From CANKHA01 sp963731585 (GTDB lineage: Bacteria > Pseudomonadota > Alphaproteobacteria > Rhizobiales > Xanthobacteraceae): DNA of 64,000 nt. Shown here in pieces: positions 46,633-56,150 of this stretch (the stretch's first letter is position 1; each line of letters begins with the position of its first letter). Position numbers and translations under genes: made by a program. The notes under the pieces were generated by a model, which searched no databases, was not told where the DNA came from, and worked only from the letters and a program-made list of their open reading frames with translations. The stretch lies in assembly GCA_963731585.1 (NCBI GenBank), contig CAVSWC010000013.1, positions 186,001 through 250,000 on the forward strand. The letters are read 5' to 3'.

Positions 46633-47553
46633 TCAGGCGCGCCCCATCCGGTGCAGCTTGAGCACGGCATAGACCGCGGCATTCGCCGGCGTCGGCACGC
46701 CGAGCTCGCGGCCGAGCGCCACGACCTTCCCAGCCAGCCAGTCGATCTCGATGCGGTTGCCGCGCTCGAGATCGTGCAACAGCGACGCCTTCATGCCGGG
46801 CGGCGCGGTGTCGGCGAATTTCATCCGGGTGTCGAGAAAGTCCGGCGGAAGCGTCACGCCCTTGGCGCGCGCGAGCGCGATGACTTCCTCCATCAGGCTG
46901 CGGAAGAAAACGCGCGTGTCGGGATCGGCCAGGATCGGCCCAAGCGGCATGCGGGTCGCCCCGGTCGCGCCCGAAAGCCCGATCAGGAAGACGAATTTCT
47001 CCCAGCGCTCGCGGTTGATGTTCTCCGCCTGCGCGATGTCGATGCCGGCTTCCTTCCCCGCGGCGGTGAAGGCGGCAAGCTGCGCGTCGGGCTTTCCGTC
47101 GATGCGCCCGCACACCATCTTGGCGAACTGACTGGTGTGGCTGATGACGCCCGGCGCACCGATCACGCTGGCGATATAGGCCGAGCCGCCCGCCACCTTG
47201 TCCTCGCCAAGGATCGGCACGAGGCGCTCCACGCTGTCGACGCCATTCTGGAAGGTGATGACGCGGGTCTGCGGGCCAAGGAGCGGCTTCGCCGTCTCGG
47301 CAGCACTTTCCGTGTCCCATAATTTGACGGCGAACAGCACCACCTCGACCGGACCGACGTCCTTCGGATCGGACGTGGCGCGCACATTATTCAGGTGAAG
47401 ATTGCCGAGCGGGCTTTCGATCCTCAGGCCGTTCTTGCGGATGGCTGCAAGCTGCGCGCCGCGCGCGATGAAGCTCACGTCGTGTCCCGCGGCCGCAAGC
47501 CTGCCGCCGAAATAGCCGCCGACGGCTCCCGCCGCCATCACTGCGATGCGCAT
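46633..47553 (-). CDS. panE: 2-dehydropantoate 2-reductase
   Basis: Reduces ketopantoate to pantoate with NADPH in the pantothenate/CoA pathway. 306 residues with MRIAVMAAGAVGGYFGGRLA (G-x-G-x-x-G variant), TFQNGVDSVERL, GGSAYIASVIGAPGVISH and the catalytic Lys in the W-E-K-F-V-F-L-I segment. Several paralogues of this family in rhizobia act on other 2-ketoacids, so the exact substrate is likely but not certain. Intact; start ATG 47553. Confidence 0.85.
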   Translation of the reverse strand: MRIAVMAAGAVGGYFGGRLAAAGHDVSFIARGAQLAAIRKNGLRIESPLGNLHLNNVRATSDPKDVGPVEVVLFAVKLWDTESAAETAKPLLGPQTRVITFQNGVDSVERLVPILGEDKVAGGSAYIASVIGAPGVISHTSQFAKMVCGRIDGKPDAQLAAFTAAGKEAGIDIAQAENINRERWEKFVFLIGLSGATGATRMPLGPILADPDTRVFFRSLMEEVIALARAKGVTLPPDFLDTRMKFADTAPPGMKASLLHDLERGNRIEIDWLAGKVVALGRELGVPTPANAAVYAVLKLHRMGRA

Positions 47554-47569
47554 GACATGCCTCTCGTCA

Positions 47570-47703
47570 TCCCAGCCCGACCCGGGAACCCATCATGCCT
47601 GCATAGCATGCCTTCGTCATGGCCGGATTCATTCCGGCCATCCCGATGAGGGAGGCAGTGCGTCCAGAATCGAAATGGCCGGGACAAGACCCCGGCCATG
47701 ACG
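47570..47703. repeat. ATGGCCGGA/ATGGCCGGG palindromic repeats
   Basis: GTCATGGCCGGA-TTCA-TTCCGGCCATC (about 47616-47645) and ATGGCCGGG-ACAAGA-CCCCGGCCATGAC (about 47674-47703) are two hairpins in the panE/L,D-transpeptidase gap. The class is the same as near 283, 43650, 49100 and 56250. GCATAGCATGC near 47603 forms another small stem. Confidence 0.65.
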
Positions 47704-47724
47704 ACTCTTTCGAATGATGTCTTC

Positions 47725-48474
47725 TTAGTAGACGCTGCTGAACCGGTTACCCGTCAGGGTGGCCTGCGGAAGGCGTGGCTGCTCGGTCGCGGCCGGCAAC
47801 ACCACGACCTTGGTGCCGATCTTCACGCGCTCATAGAGATCAGCCACGTCTTCATTGAGCATGCGGATGCAGCCGCTCGACACATTCTGGCCGATGGTCG
47901 ACGGCGCGTTGGTGCCATGGATGCGGTAGACCGTGCCGCCGATATACATGGCGCGCGCGCCGAGCGGATTGCCTTCACCGCCCGCCATGAAGCGCGGCAG
48001 ATAAGGCTGGCGCTGGATCATTTCCGGCGGCGGTACCCAATCGGGCCATTCCGCCTTGCGCTCGATCGAGCGCACGCCGGACCAAGTGAAGCCTTCGCGG
48101 CCGACGCCGATGCCGTAGCGCATCGCCTTGCCGCCGCCGAGCACGTAATAAAGATACGTATTCGGCGTATCGACAATAATGGTGCCCGGCGCTTCGCGCG
48201 TCGGATAATTCACGATCTGCCGGCGCAGATGCTGCGGCACCGCGGCGGCGCTTTCCGCCGGCTCGGGCACGACGGATTCATAAGGCTGCTGCGCCGGTGC
48301 GTAAGCATAGGCCTGCTGCGGGGCGATAGGCGCAAAGACCGAAACGGGATGGCGCAATGACGATGTGGCGCTATAGGCCAGGGTCTGCGCGGAGGCAGGC
48401 TGCATCCCAAGGACCGCTCCGGCGGTCGCAAAAATGGCACCGACGGAACGGAAAGACCTGACGGAAAACTGCAT
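47725..48474 (-). CDS. L,D-transpeptidase (YkuD domain), shorter paralogue
   Basis: A 249-residue exported enzyme. The signal peptide ends at Q-P-A-S-A-Q, followed by a Tyr/Ala/Pro linker and the YkuD domain with R-I-H-G-T-N-A-P-S-T-I-G and S-S-G-C-I-R-M (catalytic Cys near residue 202). It is closely similar to the enzyme at 10109-11095 but lacks its long Pro-rich linker. Catalyses 3-3 cross-links or protein attachment to peptidoglycan. GAGAGGG lies upstream of ATG 48474. Confidence 0.9.
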   Translation of the reverse strand: MQFSVRSFRSVGAIFATAGAVLGMQPASAQTLAYSATSSLRHPVSVFAPIAPQQAYAYAPAQQPYESVVPEPAESAAAVPQHLRRQIVNYPTREAPGTIIVDTPNTYLYYVLGGGKAMRYGIGVGREGFTWSGVRSIERKAEWPDWVPPPEMIQRQPYLPRFMAGGEGNPLGARAMYIGGTVYRIHGTNAPSTIGQNVSSGCIRMLNEDVADLYERVKIGTKVVVLPAATEQPRLPQATLTGNRFSSVY

Positions 48475-48727
48475 GAGACCCTCTCTCGGCTTCCGTAGCA
48501 ATCAAGCCGAAAGAGCCTGGAAGGTTCCGGCGGCATATTTTCCGAAAATGTCAAGCGCCATGGAACGATTTCGCAGGGAGCGAATTACAGCTTCGGTACG
48601 ACGCTTCTTCGCGTGACGGTAACGTGCGCGGCGATGCGTCCTTTTGTTTATGTATTCGGACCTGCTTTGACCCTCAGATCACAGGGTATTGATGCTGTGC
48701 TCTTCGCACTTTTCTCTGGGACGCCCG

Positions 48728-49060
48728 ATGGGGATGACATTAAAAGCGGCATTAAGCGGCGCAGTTGTTTTGGTAACATTTTCAGCAGGCGGGCAGCCCG
48801 CGGCGGCGCAACAGTGCACGGGTCCGTTCGCTTCATGCGCCAATGAAGTCCGCGCCACATGCCCACTCGATCGAACGGGCGAGCCGCGCATCACCTTTTT
48901 TGACCGCGCCGGCAATGCCATGCGCTTCGAAAAATGCGTCGGGCGCATTTTTGCAGCCGCAGGCCAGCCCGACCCCTACAAGACTGGACAAATGCCGTCC
49001 GGGGATCTGGCGATGCCCGCTGTCGAGATGCTTGAGCCGTCGAGCGGTCACAGAGATTAG
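48728..49060 (+). CDS. Small secreted hypothetical protein (110 aa)
   Basis: Signal peptide M-G-M-T-L-K-A-A-L-S-G-A-V-V-L-V-T to G-G-Q-P-A-A-A-Q-Q, then a cysteine-containing mature part: C-T-G-P-F-A-S-C, V-R-A-T-C-P-L and K-C-V-G-R-I-F-A-A-A-G-Q-P-D-P. Four Cys suggest disulfides. No family was recognised. ATG 48728 was chosen over the upstream ATG 48689 because the signal peptide then starts correctly. Confidence 0.6.
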   Translation: MGMTLKAALSGAVVLVTFSAGGQPAAAQQCTGPFASCANEVRATCPLDRTGEPRITFFDRAGNAMRFEKCVGRIFAAAGQPDPYKTGQMPSGDLAMPAVEMLEPSSGHRD

Positions 49061-49079
49061 GCGCCGCCTCTTGCAACGC

Positions 49080-49165
49080 CCGTCTTGTCATCCCGGCCGA
49101 GCCAACGGGTCCGTGCGAAACGCGGCCCGATGACAGGCTCCGCGAGAGCGGGATCCCCATAAGAG
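49080..49165. repeat. Intergenic palindrome of the GTCATCCCGG class
   Basis: GTCATCCCGGCCGAGCC, CGGGTCCGTG, GGCCCGATGAC and a CTCCGCGAGAGCGGGATCCCC segment form imperfect stems. The element lies between the secreted protein and trmO and contains no gene. Confidence 0.5.
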
Positions 49166-49217
49166 GTTACTGAATGAACTCGTCCCGGATCGGCTGGCGC
49201 CGTCCTGGATGACAGCA

Positions 49218-49721
49218 CTAGCTTTGTTTCTTCTCCGCGTGCCAGCCGGTCACCGCGTCCGGCACCGCGTCGGTAGAAGCGAAATAGGGCTTGATGTCGA
49301 TCAGCGGCGTATCGTCGAGGCAATCCAGCCCTTGCACCGACAGCTGGGTGCCTTCCACTTTCAGCAAACGCACGACGCTCATCGCGATCGGGTTCGGCCG
49401 CGCGGGCGACCGCAGGGCGAATGTGCCGCGTTGCTCGCCATAATGCCGCGGCACCTGCAGCGCCAGGTCCCGCCGCGCCTTGTCCATCCAATAAAGCACC
49501 ACGAGATGCGAGCAGGTTTCCACGTCTTTGAGCGCCGGGGCCCAGCGCGGATCGACTTCGATGCGGCACACCGCCTCGGATTCCCGCGCGTTCTTCGGGC
49601 AGTCCTCCCGGCGGGTCCAGGGCGTGCGGATGCGCCCGACGAAATACACCTCCGCGTCGGCTTTCGCCGGCAGGTCGATCGCCTGCTCGCCGGGGCGGAT
49701 TCCGAAGGGGTCGTCGGCCAT
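49218..49721 (-). CDS. trmO: tRNA (N6-threonylcarbamoyladenosine37)-methyltransferase TrmO
   Basis: A 167-residue SAM-dependent enzyme that methylates t6A37 in tRNA-Thr. TsaA/TrmO family pattern: V-G-R-I-R-T-P-W-T-R-R-E-D-C-P-K-N and the diagnostic RSPARPNPIAMSVVRLLKV with V-Q-G-L-D-C-L-D-D-T-P-L-I-D-I-K-P-Y. It is divergent from the ArsR-methyltransferase regulator gene, with a perfect palindrome between. Intact. Confidence 0.9.
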   Translation of the reverse strand: MADDPFGIRPGEQAIDLPAKADAEVYFVGRIRTPWTRREDCPKNARESEAVCRIEVDPRWAPALKDVETCSHLVVLYWMDKARRDLALQVPRHYGEQRGTFALRSPARPNPIAMSVVRLLKVEGTQLSVQGLDCLDDTPLIDIKPYFASTDAVPDAVTGWHAEKKQS

Positions 49722-49775
49722 TGCTGGATCTCGGCTGGGTACGGGGTTTGGGCCTTGAAGTCACTGGTTTAAAGG

Positions 49776-49793
49776 TATAAAGATATCTTTATA
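49776..49793. promoter_or_regulatory. Perfect 18-bp palindrome TATAAAGATATCTTTATA, probable operator
   Basis: A fully symmetric AT-rich site in a GC-rich chromosome. It is 41 bases before the start of the ArsR-methyltransferase gene and 55 bases from the trmO start. Its shape fits known ArsR-family sites controlling methionine-cycle genes (SahR type). Probable autoregulation and operon control. Confidence 0.75.
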
Positions 49794-49833
49794 TGTCTCG
49801 GCCAGGATGGGCCGCCCGTTTAATGAGTTTGCG

Positions 49834-50833
49834 ATGTCGCAACAGTCCGATCTGGCTTTCACCACTTTGAACGGCGTCCTCAAGGCCGCCGGGGAGGGCA
49901 CCCGGCTGCGCATTCTCGCGCTCCTGGCCGAGGCCGAACTGACGGTTTCCGACCTTACCGAGATTTTGCGCCAGTCGCAGCCGCGCATCTCCCGCCATCT
50001 GAAACTGCTGAGCGAAGCGGGGCTGGTCGAGCGCTTCCGCGAGGGCTCCTGGGCCTTCTTCCGGATCGCCGAGCAGGGCGCCGGCGCGGAAGTGATGCGC
50101 GCTTTGCTGGCGCGGCTCGCACCGGAGGACCCGACGGTGGCGCGGGACCGCGAACGCCTGACGATGGTACGCGCCGCCCGCGCGGCCGCCGCGCAGGCCT
50201 ATTTCCGCAGCCACGCCGCGGAGTGGGACCGCATCCGCAAGCTGCATGTGGCTGACGCCGCGGTTGAGGAAGCGATCAAGGCCGCGGTCGCCGACCGGCC
50301 TGTGGAAGCGCTGCTCGATCTCGGCACCGGCACCGGCCGCATGCTGGAATTGTTCGGCCCCGACATCGCGCGCGGCGTCGGGCTCGATCTTTCGCTCGAC
50401 ATGCTGGCGCTGGCGCGCGCGCGGCTTGATCGCGCCGGCCTGCGCCATTGCACCGTGCGCCAAGGCGATATCTACGATCTCGAACTGCCGAAGAACTCCT
50501 TCGATCTCGTGATCGTGCATCAGGTGCTGCATTTCCTTGACGACGGCGCACGCGCCATCCGTGAGGCGGCGCGGGTCTTGCGCCCCGGGCGGGCGGCTGT
50601 TGGTGGTGGATTTCGCGCCGCATGACCTTGAGTTTCTGCGCGACCAGCATGCCCATCGCCGCCTCGGCTTCGCCCCGGAAGCGGTGACGCAGTGGCTGGA
50701 AGCTGCCGGGCTTGATTCCGTTCTGCATCGCACGCTTTCGCCGGAGCCCGGCACCGACGGCAAGATCGCGGTCTCGCTCTGGCTCGCGCGCGACCCGCGC
50801 ATCGCGCTCGCTTCCTCGCGCGAGGTGGCGTGA
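49834..50833 (+). CDS. ArsR-type regulator fused to SAM-dependent methyltransferase domain (SahR-type; one frameshift)
   Basis: About 332 residues. The N-terminal winged helix (T-R-L-R-I-L-A-L-L-A-E-A-E-L-T-V-S-D-L and P-R-I-S-R-H-L-K-L-L) lacks the metal-binding Cys of ArsR. The C-terminal methyltransferase fold follows from about residue 120: LLDLGTGTGRML, VGLDLSLDML, DLVIVHQVLHFL, then, after an extra G near 50587, G-G-R-L-L-V-V-D-F. Proteins of this build, placed before metF/metH, respond to SAM/SAH and repress methionine-cycle genes (family knowledge, SahR). The stop overlaps metF (TGATG). The 18-bp palindrome upstream is the likely operator. The length is 3n+1. Confidence 0.85.
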
Positions 50834-51800
50834 TGCCGCAAGATCGCGCCAGCCGCATCGATACCCATGGCGAGCGCCGCATCGGCGTCTCGTTCGAATT
50901 CTTTCCGCCCAAAACCGAAGAGATGGAGAAGAATTTATGGGAGGCGATCACGCGGCTGGCGCCGCTTGCGCCCGATTTCGTCTCGGTGACCTATGGCGCC
51001 GGCGGCTCCACCCGCGAGCGCACCCATGCCACCGTCAAGCGCATCCTGGAGGAAACCAGCCTCACGCCGGCCGCGCATCTGACCTGCGTCGCCGCCACCC
51101 GCACGGAAGTGGATCAGGTGATCAGCAATTATTGCGCGGTCGGCGTGCGCCATATCGTGGCGTTGCGCGGCGATCCGACCAGCGGCGTCGGGGCGCATTA
51201 CACGCCGCATCCCGGCGGCTATCTCAACGCGGCCGACCTCGTCGGCGGCATCAAACGCAGCTGCGATGTGGAAGTCTCGGTCGCCGCCTATCCGGAAAAA
51301 CATCCCGATAGCCAGACGGTCGATGCCGACATCGACATGCTGAAGGCCAAGGTGGAGGCCGGCGCGACCCGCGCCATCACGCAATTCTTCTTCGAGAATG
51401 ATCTGTACTTCCGCTATCTCGACCGCGTGCGCGCGCGCGGCATCGATGTGCCGGTGGTGCCAGGCATCCTGCCGGTGCAGAATTTCAAACAGGCCAAGAG
51501 TTTCGCCGAACGCACCGGCGCCTCGGTGCCGGCCTGGCTGGCGCGAGCGCTTCGAAGGACCTCGACGACGATCCCGCCACCCGCAAGCTGATCGCCGCCG
51601 CGGTCGCCGCCGAGCAGGTGGTCGATCTGGTTGATCGCGGCGTCACCAATTTCCACTTCTACACCATGAACCGCGCCGACCTGGTCTACGCGGTGTGCCA
51701 TTTGCTGGGGTTACGACCGGTGCCGCTGTTTCCCTCTCCCATAGGGAGAGGGTGCCCGAGCGAAGCTCGGGAGGGTGAGGGGTTATGGCGTCCGTTGTGA
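50833..51800 (+). CDS. metF: 5,10-methylenetetrahydrofolate reductase (two insertions, repeat-derived tail)
   Basis: FAD enzyme producing 5-methyl-THF for methionine synthase. Seen are VSFEFFPPKT, FVSVTYGAGGSTRERT, HLTCVAATR, R-H-I-V-A-L-R-G-D-P, Y-P-E-K-H-P-D-S and T-Q-F-F-F-E-N-D. Two extra bases near 51545 and 51562 shift the frame, after which N-F-H-F-Y-T-M-N-R-A-D-L gives the normal C-terminus. The frame then enters a palindromic repeat that supplies about 20 extra residues and the stop codon. The ATG overlaps the preceding stop (TGATG). The first gene of the nuclease cassette starts inside its 3' end. Confidence 0.92.
51730..51786. repeat. Element L: left palindromic repeat of the DUF559 cassette
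   Basis: 57 bases, with hairpins CCCTCTCCC-ATA-GGGAGAGGG and CCCGAGC-GAA-GCTCGGG, then GAGGGGTTAT. It is a direct repeat of 52192-52248 at a constant 462-base offset with 5 or 6 mismatches and no gaps. It supplies the metF tail and ribosome site, and its end overlaps the start codon of the DUF559 gene. Confidence 0.9.
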
Positions 51801-52051
51801 AAAAAGCCAGGCGGCTACGTCAGGATCAAACAGATGCCGAGCGAAAGCTTTGGTTTCAACTGCGCGATCGGCGTCTTGCGGACCTGAAGTTTAGACGGCA
51901 GATGCCGCTCGGAGGCTTCATCGTCGATTTCTGCTGCGAGGAAGCGCATCTCATCGTTGAAGTCGATGGCGGGCAACACAACGAAAACGAACGAGACGTG
52001 GCGCGGACCAGGGGGCTGGAAGCGATGGGATATCTGGTGCTGCGCTTCTGA
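51785..52051 (+). CDS. DUF559 (Vsr-like) nuclease-domain protein, with premature stop
   Basis: An 88-residue protein of the DUF559 family, whose fold is related to Vsr and other PD-(D/E)XK nucleases. Visible are the N-terminal A-R-R-L-R-Q-D-Q-T-D-A-E-R-K-L-W (family hallmark), L-R-D-R-R-L-A-D-L-K-F-R-R-Q, F-I-V-D-F-C-C and LIVEVDGGQH (catalytic-type D...E-x-D). The frame stops at TGA 52049 where relatives have Trp in R-F-W-N-H-D-V. Beyond it the frame continues N-H-D-V-L-Q-N-I-D-G-V-L-E-T-I and then through the repeats to 52240, so one substitution has truncated it. It sits between metF and metH, flanked by repeats. Confidence 0.88.
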   Translation: MASVVKKARRLRQDQTDAERKLWFQLRDRRLADLKFRRQMPLGGFIVDFCCEEAHLIVEVDGGQHNENERDVARTRGLEAMGYLVLRF

Positions 52052-52124
52052 AATCATGACGTGTTGCAAAACATCGACGGTGTTCTCGAAACGATAGTCG
52101 GTACGACAAAACAACAAAGCGCGG

Positions 52125-52167
52125 AACCCCCTCACCCCATCCCTCTCCCCACAGGGGAGAGGGAGAA
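52125..52167. repeat. Element M: inverted repeat copy at the DUF559 3' end
   Basis: AACCCCCTCACCCC followed by CCCTCTCCCC-ACA-GGGGAGAGGG. This is the reverse-complement order of element L without its second hairpin, so L and M bracket the DUF559 gene as inverted repeats. It lies in the extended DUF559 frame after the premature stop. Confidence 0.85.
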
Positions 52168-52191
52168 CAGCGCCGCAGCGCCAACCGATAC

Positions 52192-52248
52192 TTCCCTCTC
52201 CCATAGGAAGAGCGTGCCTGAGCGAAGCTCTGGCGGGTGAGGGGTTAT
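52192..52248. repeat. Element R: direct copy of element L before metH
   Basis: 57 bases with the same register as 51730-51786. Mismatches weaken both hairpins. It ends 8 bases before the metH start codon, and its GGGTGAGGGG provides the purine-rich stretch upstream of metH. Confidence 0.9.
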
Positions 52249-52256
52249 TGAGTGAG

Positions 52257-55200
52257 ATGTCAGTGACAAGAATCGCCAAAAATTCCCCCGTCGCATCCGC
52301 CATCCGCCGCGCGGCGGCCGAGCGCATCCTGGTGCTCGACGGCGCCATGGGCACCATGATCCAGGCGCTGCGGCTCGACGAGGCCGGTTATCGCGGCGCG
52401 CGCTTTGCGGATTGGACGCGCGACGTGCGCGGCAACAACGACCTGTTGATCCTCAGCCAGCCGACCGCGATCCGCGACATCCATCTCGCTTACTTCCTGG
52501 CCGGCGCCGACATCGTCGAAACCAACACCTTTTCCTCCACCAGCATCGCCCAGGCCGATTACGGCATGCAGGCGCTGGCCTATGAGCTGAACGTCGAAGG
52601 CGCGAAGCTGGCCAAGGATGCCGCGCGCCTGGCCGAGGATAAGGACGGCAAGCCGCGCTTCGTCGCCGGCGCGCTCGGTCCGACCAACCGCACCGCATCG
52701 ATCTCGCCCGACGTCGGCAACCCCGGCTTTCGCGCCACCACCTTCGACGATCTGCGCGCGGCTTATGGCGAGCAGGTGAGGGGATTGCTCGACGGCGGCG
52801 TCGACATCCTGCTGATCGAAACCATTTTCGACACGCTCAACGCCAAGGCGGCGATCTATGCCATCGCCGAGATCACCGAAGAGCGCGGCATCGACGTGCC
52901 GCTGATGATTTCCGGCACCATCACCGATCTTTCCGGCCGCCTGCTGTCGGGCCAGACGCCGGAAGCCTTCTGGAATTCCGTGCGCCATGCCGCGCCGCTG
53001 TCGATCGGGCTCAATTGCGCGCTCGGCGCCAAGGAGATGCGCGCGCATATCGACGAGCTCGGCCGCGTGGCCGATACGCTGGTCTGCGCCTATCCGAACG
53101 CCGGACTGCCGAACGAATTCGGCCAATATGACGAGACGCCGGAACACACGGCGCGGCTGATGGGCGAATTCGCCTCATCCGGCCTGGTCAATATCGTGGG
53201 TGGCTGCTGCGGCACGACGCCGGCGCATATCCGTGCGCTGGCCGAGGCGGTCGCCGGCAAGGCGCCCCGCCCAATTCCGGAAATCCCGCGCATGCTGCGG
53301 CTGTCCGGCCTCGAGCCCTTCACGCTCACGCCGGAAATCCCTTTCGTCAACGTGGGCGAGCGCACCAACGTCACCGGCTCCGCGCGTTTCCGCAAGCTGA
53401 TCACCGATGGCGATTTCCCCGCCGCGCTCGATGTGGCGCGCGAGCAGGTGGACAATGGCGCGCAGATCATCGACGTCAACATGGACGAAGGCCTGCTGGA
53501 TTCGCAGGAGGCGATGGTCAACTTTCTGCATCTCGTCGCCTCCGAGCCGGACATCACCAAGGTGCCGGTGATGGTGGACTCTTCGAAGTTCCCCATCATC
53601 GAGGCCGGGTTGAAATGCATCCAGGGCAAGCCGGTGGTGAATTCAATCTCGCTGAAGGAAGGCGAGGCGGCTTTCATCGATCACGCCAAGATCGTGCGCC
53701 GGCATGGCGCCGCGGTGGTGGTGATGGCCTTCGACGAGCAGGGCCAGGCCGATACGCTGGCGCGCCGCACCGGCATCTGCCAGCGCGCCTACGACATCCT
53801 GGTCAATCAAGTCGGCTTCCCGCCGGAAGACATCATCTTCGATCCCAACATCTTCCCGGTCGCCACCGGCCTGGAAGAGCACAACAATTACGGCATCGAT
53901 TATATCGAGGCGACGCGCTGGATCCGAAAGAACCTGCCGCACGCGCATGTCTCCGGCGGCGTGTCGAACCTTTCCTTCTCGTTCCGCGGCAACGAGCCGG
54001 TGCGCGAGGCGATGCATTCGGTCTTCCTCTATCACGCCATCAAGGCCGGGATGGACATGGGCATCGTCAATGCCGGGCAGATGATCGTCTATGACGACAT
54101 CGAGCCGGAATTGCGCGAAGCGGTGGAAGACGTGGTGCTCAATCGCCGCGCCGACGCATCCGAGCGGCTGCTGGCGCTGGCCGAGCGCTACCGCGGCCAG
54201 ACCCGCGAGCAGAAGGAAGCCGATCTCGCCTGGCGCGGCTGGCCGGTGGAGCAGCGGCTGTCGCATGCGCTGGTGCACGGCATCACCGAATTCATCGAAA
54301 CCGACACCGAGGAGGCGCGCAAGAAAGCCGAGCGCCCGCTGCACGTGATCGAAGGCCCGCTGATGGACGGCATGAACGTCGTCGGCGACCTGTTCGGCTC
54401 CGGCAAGATGTTCCTGCCGCAGGTGGTGAAGTCGGCGCGCGTGATGAAGCAGGCGGTGGCTTACCTGCTTCCCTTCATGGAGGAGGAGAAGCGGCTCAGC
54501 GGCGCCACGCAGTCAAATTCCGCCGGCAAGATCGTGATGGCCACGGTGAAGGGCGACGTGCACGATATCGGCAAGAACATCGTCGGCGTCGTGCTCCAGT
54601 GCAACAATTACGAGGTGGTCGATCTCGGGGTGATGGTGCCGGCGGCGAAGATCCTGGAAACCGCGATCGCGGAGAAGGCCGATCTGATCGGCCTTTCCGG
54701 CCTGATCACCCCCTCGCTCGACGAGATGGTGCATGTCGCTTCCGAAATGGAGCGGCAAGGCTTTGAGCTGCCGCTGCTGATTGGCGGCGCCACCACCAGC
54801 CGCGTGCATACCGCGGTGAAGATCCATCCGCACTACAAGCGCGGGCAGACGGTCTATGTGAACGATGCCAGCCGCGCGGTCGGCGTGGCGCAGGCGCTGC
54901 TCTCGCGCGAGGCGAAGAACGATTACATCACCGATATCCGCGCCGAATACGCCAAGATCGCCGCCGCGCATGCGCGCGCGCAGGCCGACAAGCAGCGGCT
55001 GTCGCTTGCCGCCGCGCGCGCCAATGCGCTCAAGCTCGACTGGCAGGCGCATAAGCCAGTGAAGCCGAGCTTCATCGGCACAAAGGTGCTGGAAGATTAT
55101 CCGCTGGAAGAACTGGTTCCCTATATCGACTGGACGCCGTTCTTCCAGACCTGGGAGCTGTCCGGAAAATTTCCCGCCATCCTGGAAGATCCGAAATTCG

Positions 55201-55995
55201 GCCCGGCCGCACGGCCGCTCTACGAAGACGCGCGCAAGATGCTGGACCAGATCATCGCGGAGAAATGGTTCCGCGCCGGCGGCGTGATCGGCTTCTGGCC
55301 GGCCAACGCCGAGGGCGAAGATATTTTGCTCTATGGCGATGAGGCGCGCAAAACACCGATCGCCACGCTGCATACCCTGCGCCAGCAACTCAGCAAGCGC
55401 GAAGGCCGCTACAACGAAGCGCTGTCGGATTTCATCGCGCCGCGCGTCTCGGGCGTGCCGGATTATGTCGGCGCCTTCGCGGTCACCGCCGGCGTCGGCG
55501 AAGACGAAATCGCCGACCGCTTCAAGCTGAAGAACGACGACTATTCCGCCATCCTGGTGAAGGCGCTGGCCGACCGGCTGGCGGAGGCCTTCGCCGAGCG
55601 GCTGCATCAGCGCGTGCGCACGGAATTCTGGGGCTATGCGCCGGACGAGATCCTTGAGCACGCAAGAGCTGATCGAGGAAAAGTATCAGGGCATCCGCCC
55701 GGCGCCCGGCTATCCGGCGCAGCCCGAGCACACCGAGAAAGCGACCATCTTCAAGCTGCTGCCGGCGGACAAGGTCGGCTTGCAGCTGACGGAAAGCTTC
55801 GCGATGTGGCCGGGCGCCGCGGTGAGCGGGCTCTATTTCAGCCATCCGCAGAGCCATTATTTCGGCGTCGGCAAGATCGAGCGCGATCAGGTCGAGGACT
55901 ACGCCCGCCGCAAGGGCTGGAGCCTGCAGGAAGCCGAGCGCTGGCTGGCGCCGATCCTCAACTACGATCCGAAGCCGGTCGAGGCGGTGGCGTAG
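52257..55995 (+). CDS. metH: Cobalamin-dependent methionine synthase (one frameshift near the 3' end)
   Basis: Multi-domain enzyme of about 1245 residues transferring methyl from 5-methyl-THF to homocysteine via B12. Order seen: homocysteine domain (LDGAMGTMIQ and G-G-C-C-G-T-T), pterin domain (NVGERTNVTGSARF), B12 cap and binding domain (KGDVHDIGKNIVGVVL, the D-x-H-x-x-G ligand) and SAM-dependent activation domain with Y-P-A-Q-P-E-H at the end. One inserted base near 55652 puts the last 110 residues in another frame; the length is 3n+1. ATG 52257 sits 8 bases after repeat R. Probably in the metF operon. Confidence 0.94.
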
Positions 55996-56042
55996 ATTTC
56001 TCCCGCCGGTATCCACTCGTTATGTCCCAGCACAACTTCTCG

Positions 56043-56150
56043 CCTCATGGTGAGGAGGCGCGCGCGTAGGCGCGGGCCGTCTCGAACCATGCAGGCCCGA
56101 GACCGCGGCCCATCCTTCGAGACGGCGCTTCGCGCCTCCTCTGGATGAGG
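56043..56150. repeat. CATCCTTCGAGACG-family composite palindrome
   Basis: A full-length copy of the element at 30619: CCTCATGGTGAGGAGG, a GC hairpin, CTCGAACCATGCAGGCCCGAG, then CATCCTTCGAGACGG and CTCCTCTGGATGAGG. It occupies part of the 55996-56353 gap, which has no gene. Confidence 0.85.

Noticed and set aside
52248..52257. TTG at 52248 as metH start
   Set aside because: It lies at the edge of repeat R, and ATG 52257 gives the normal family N-terminus.
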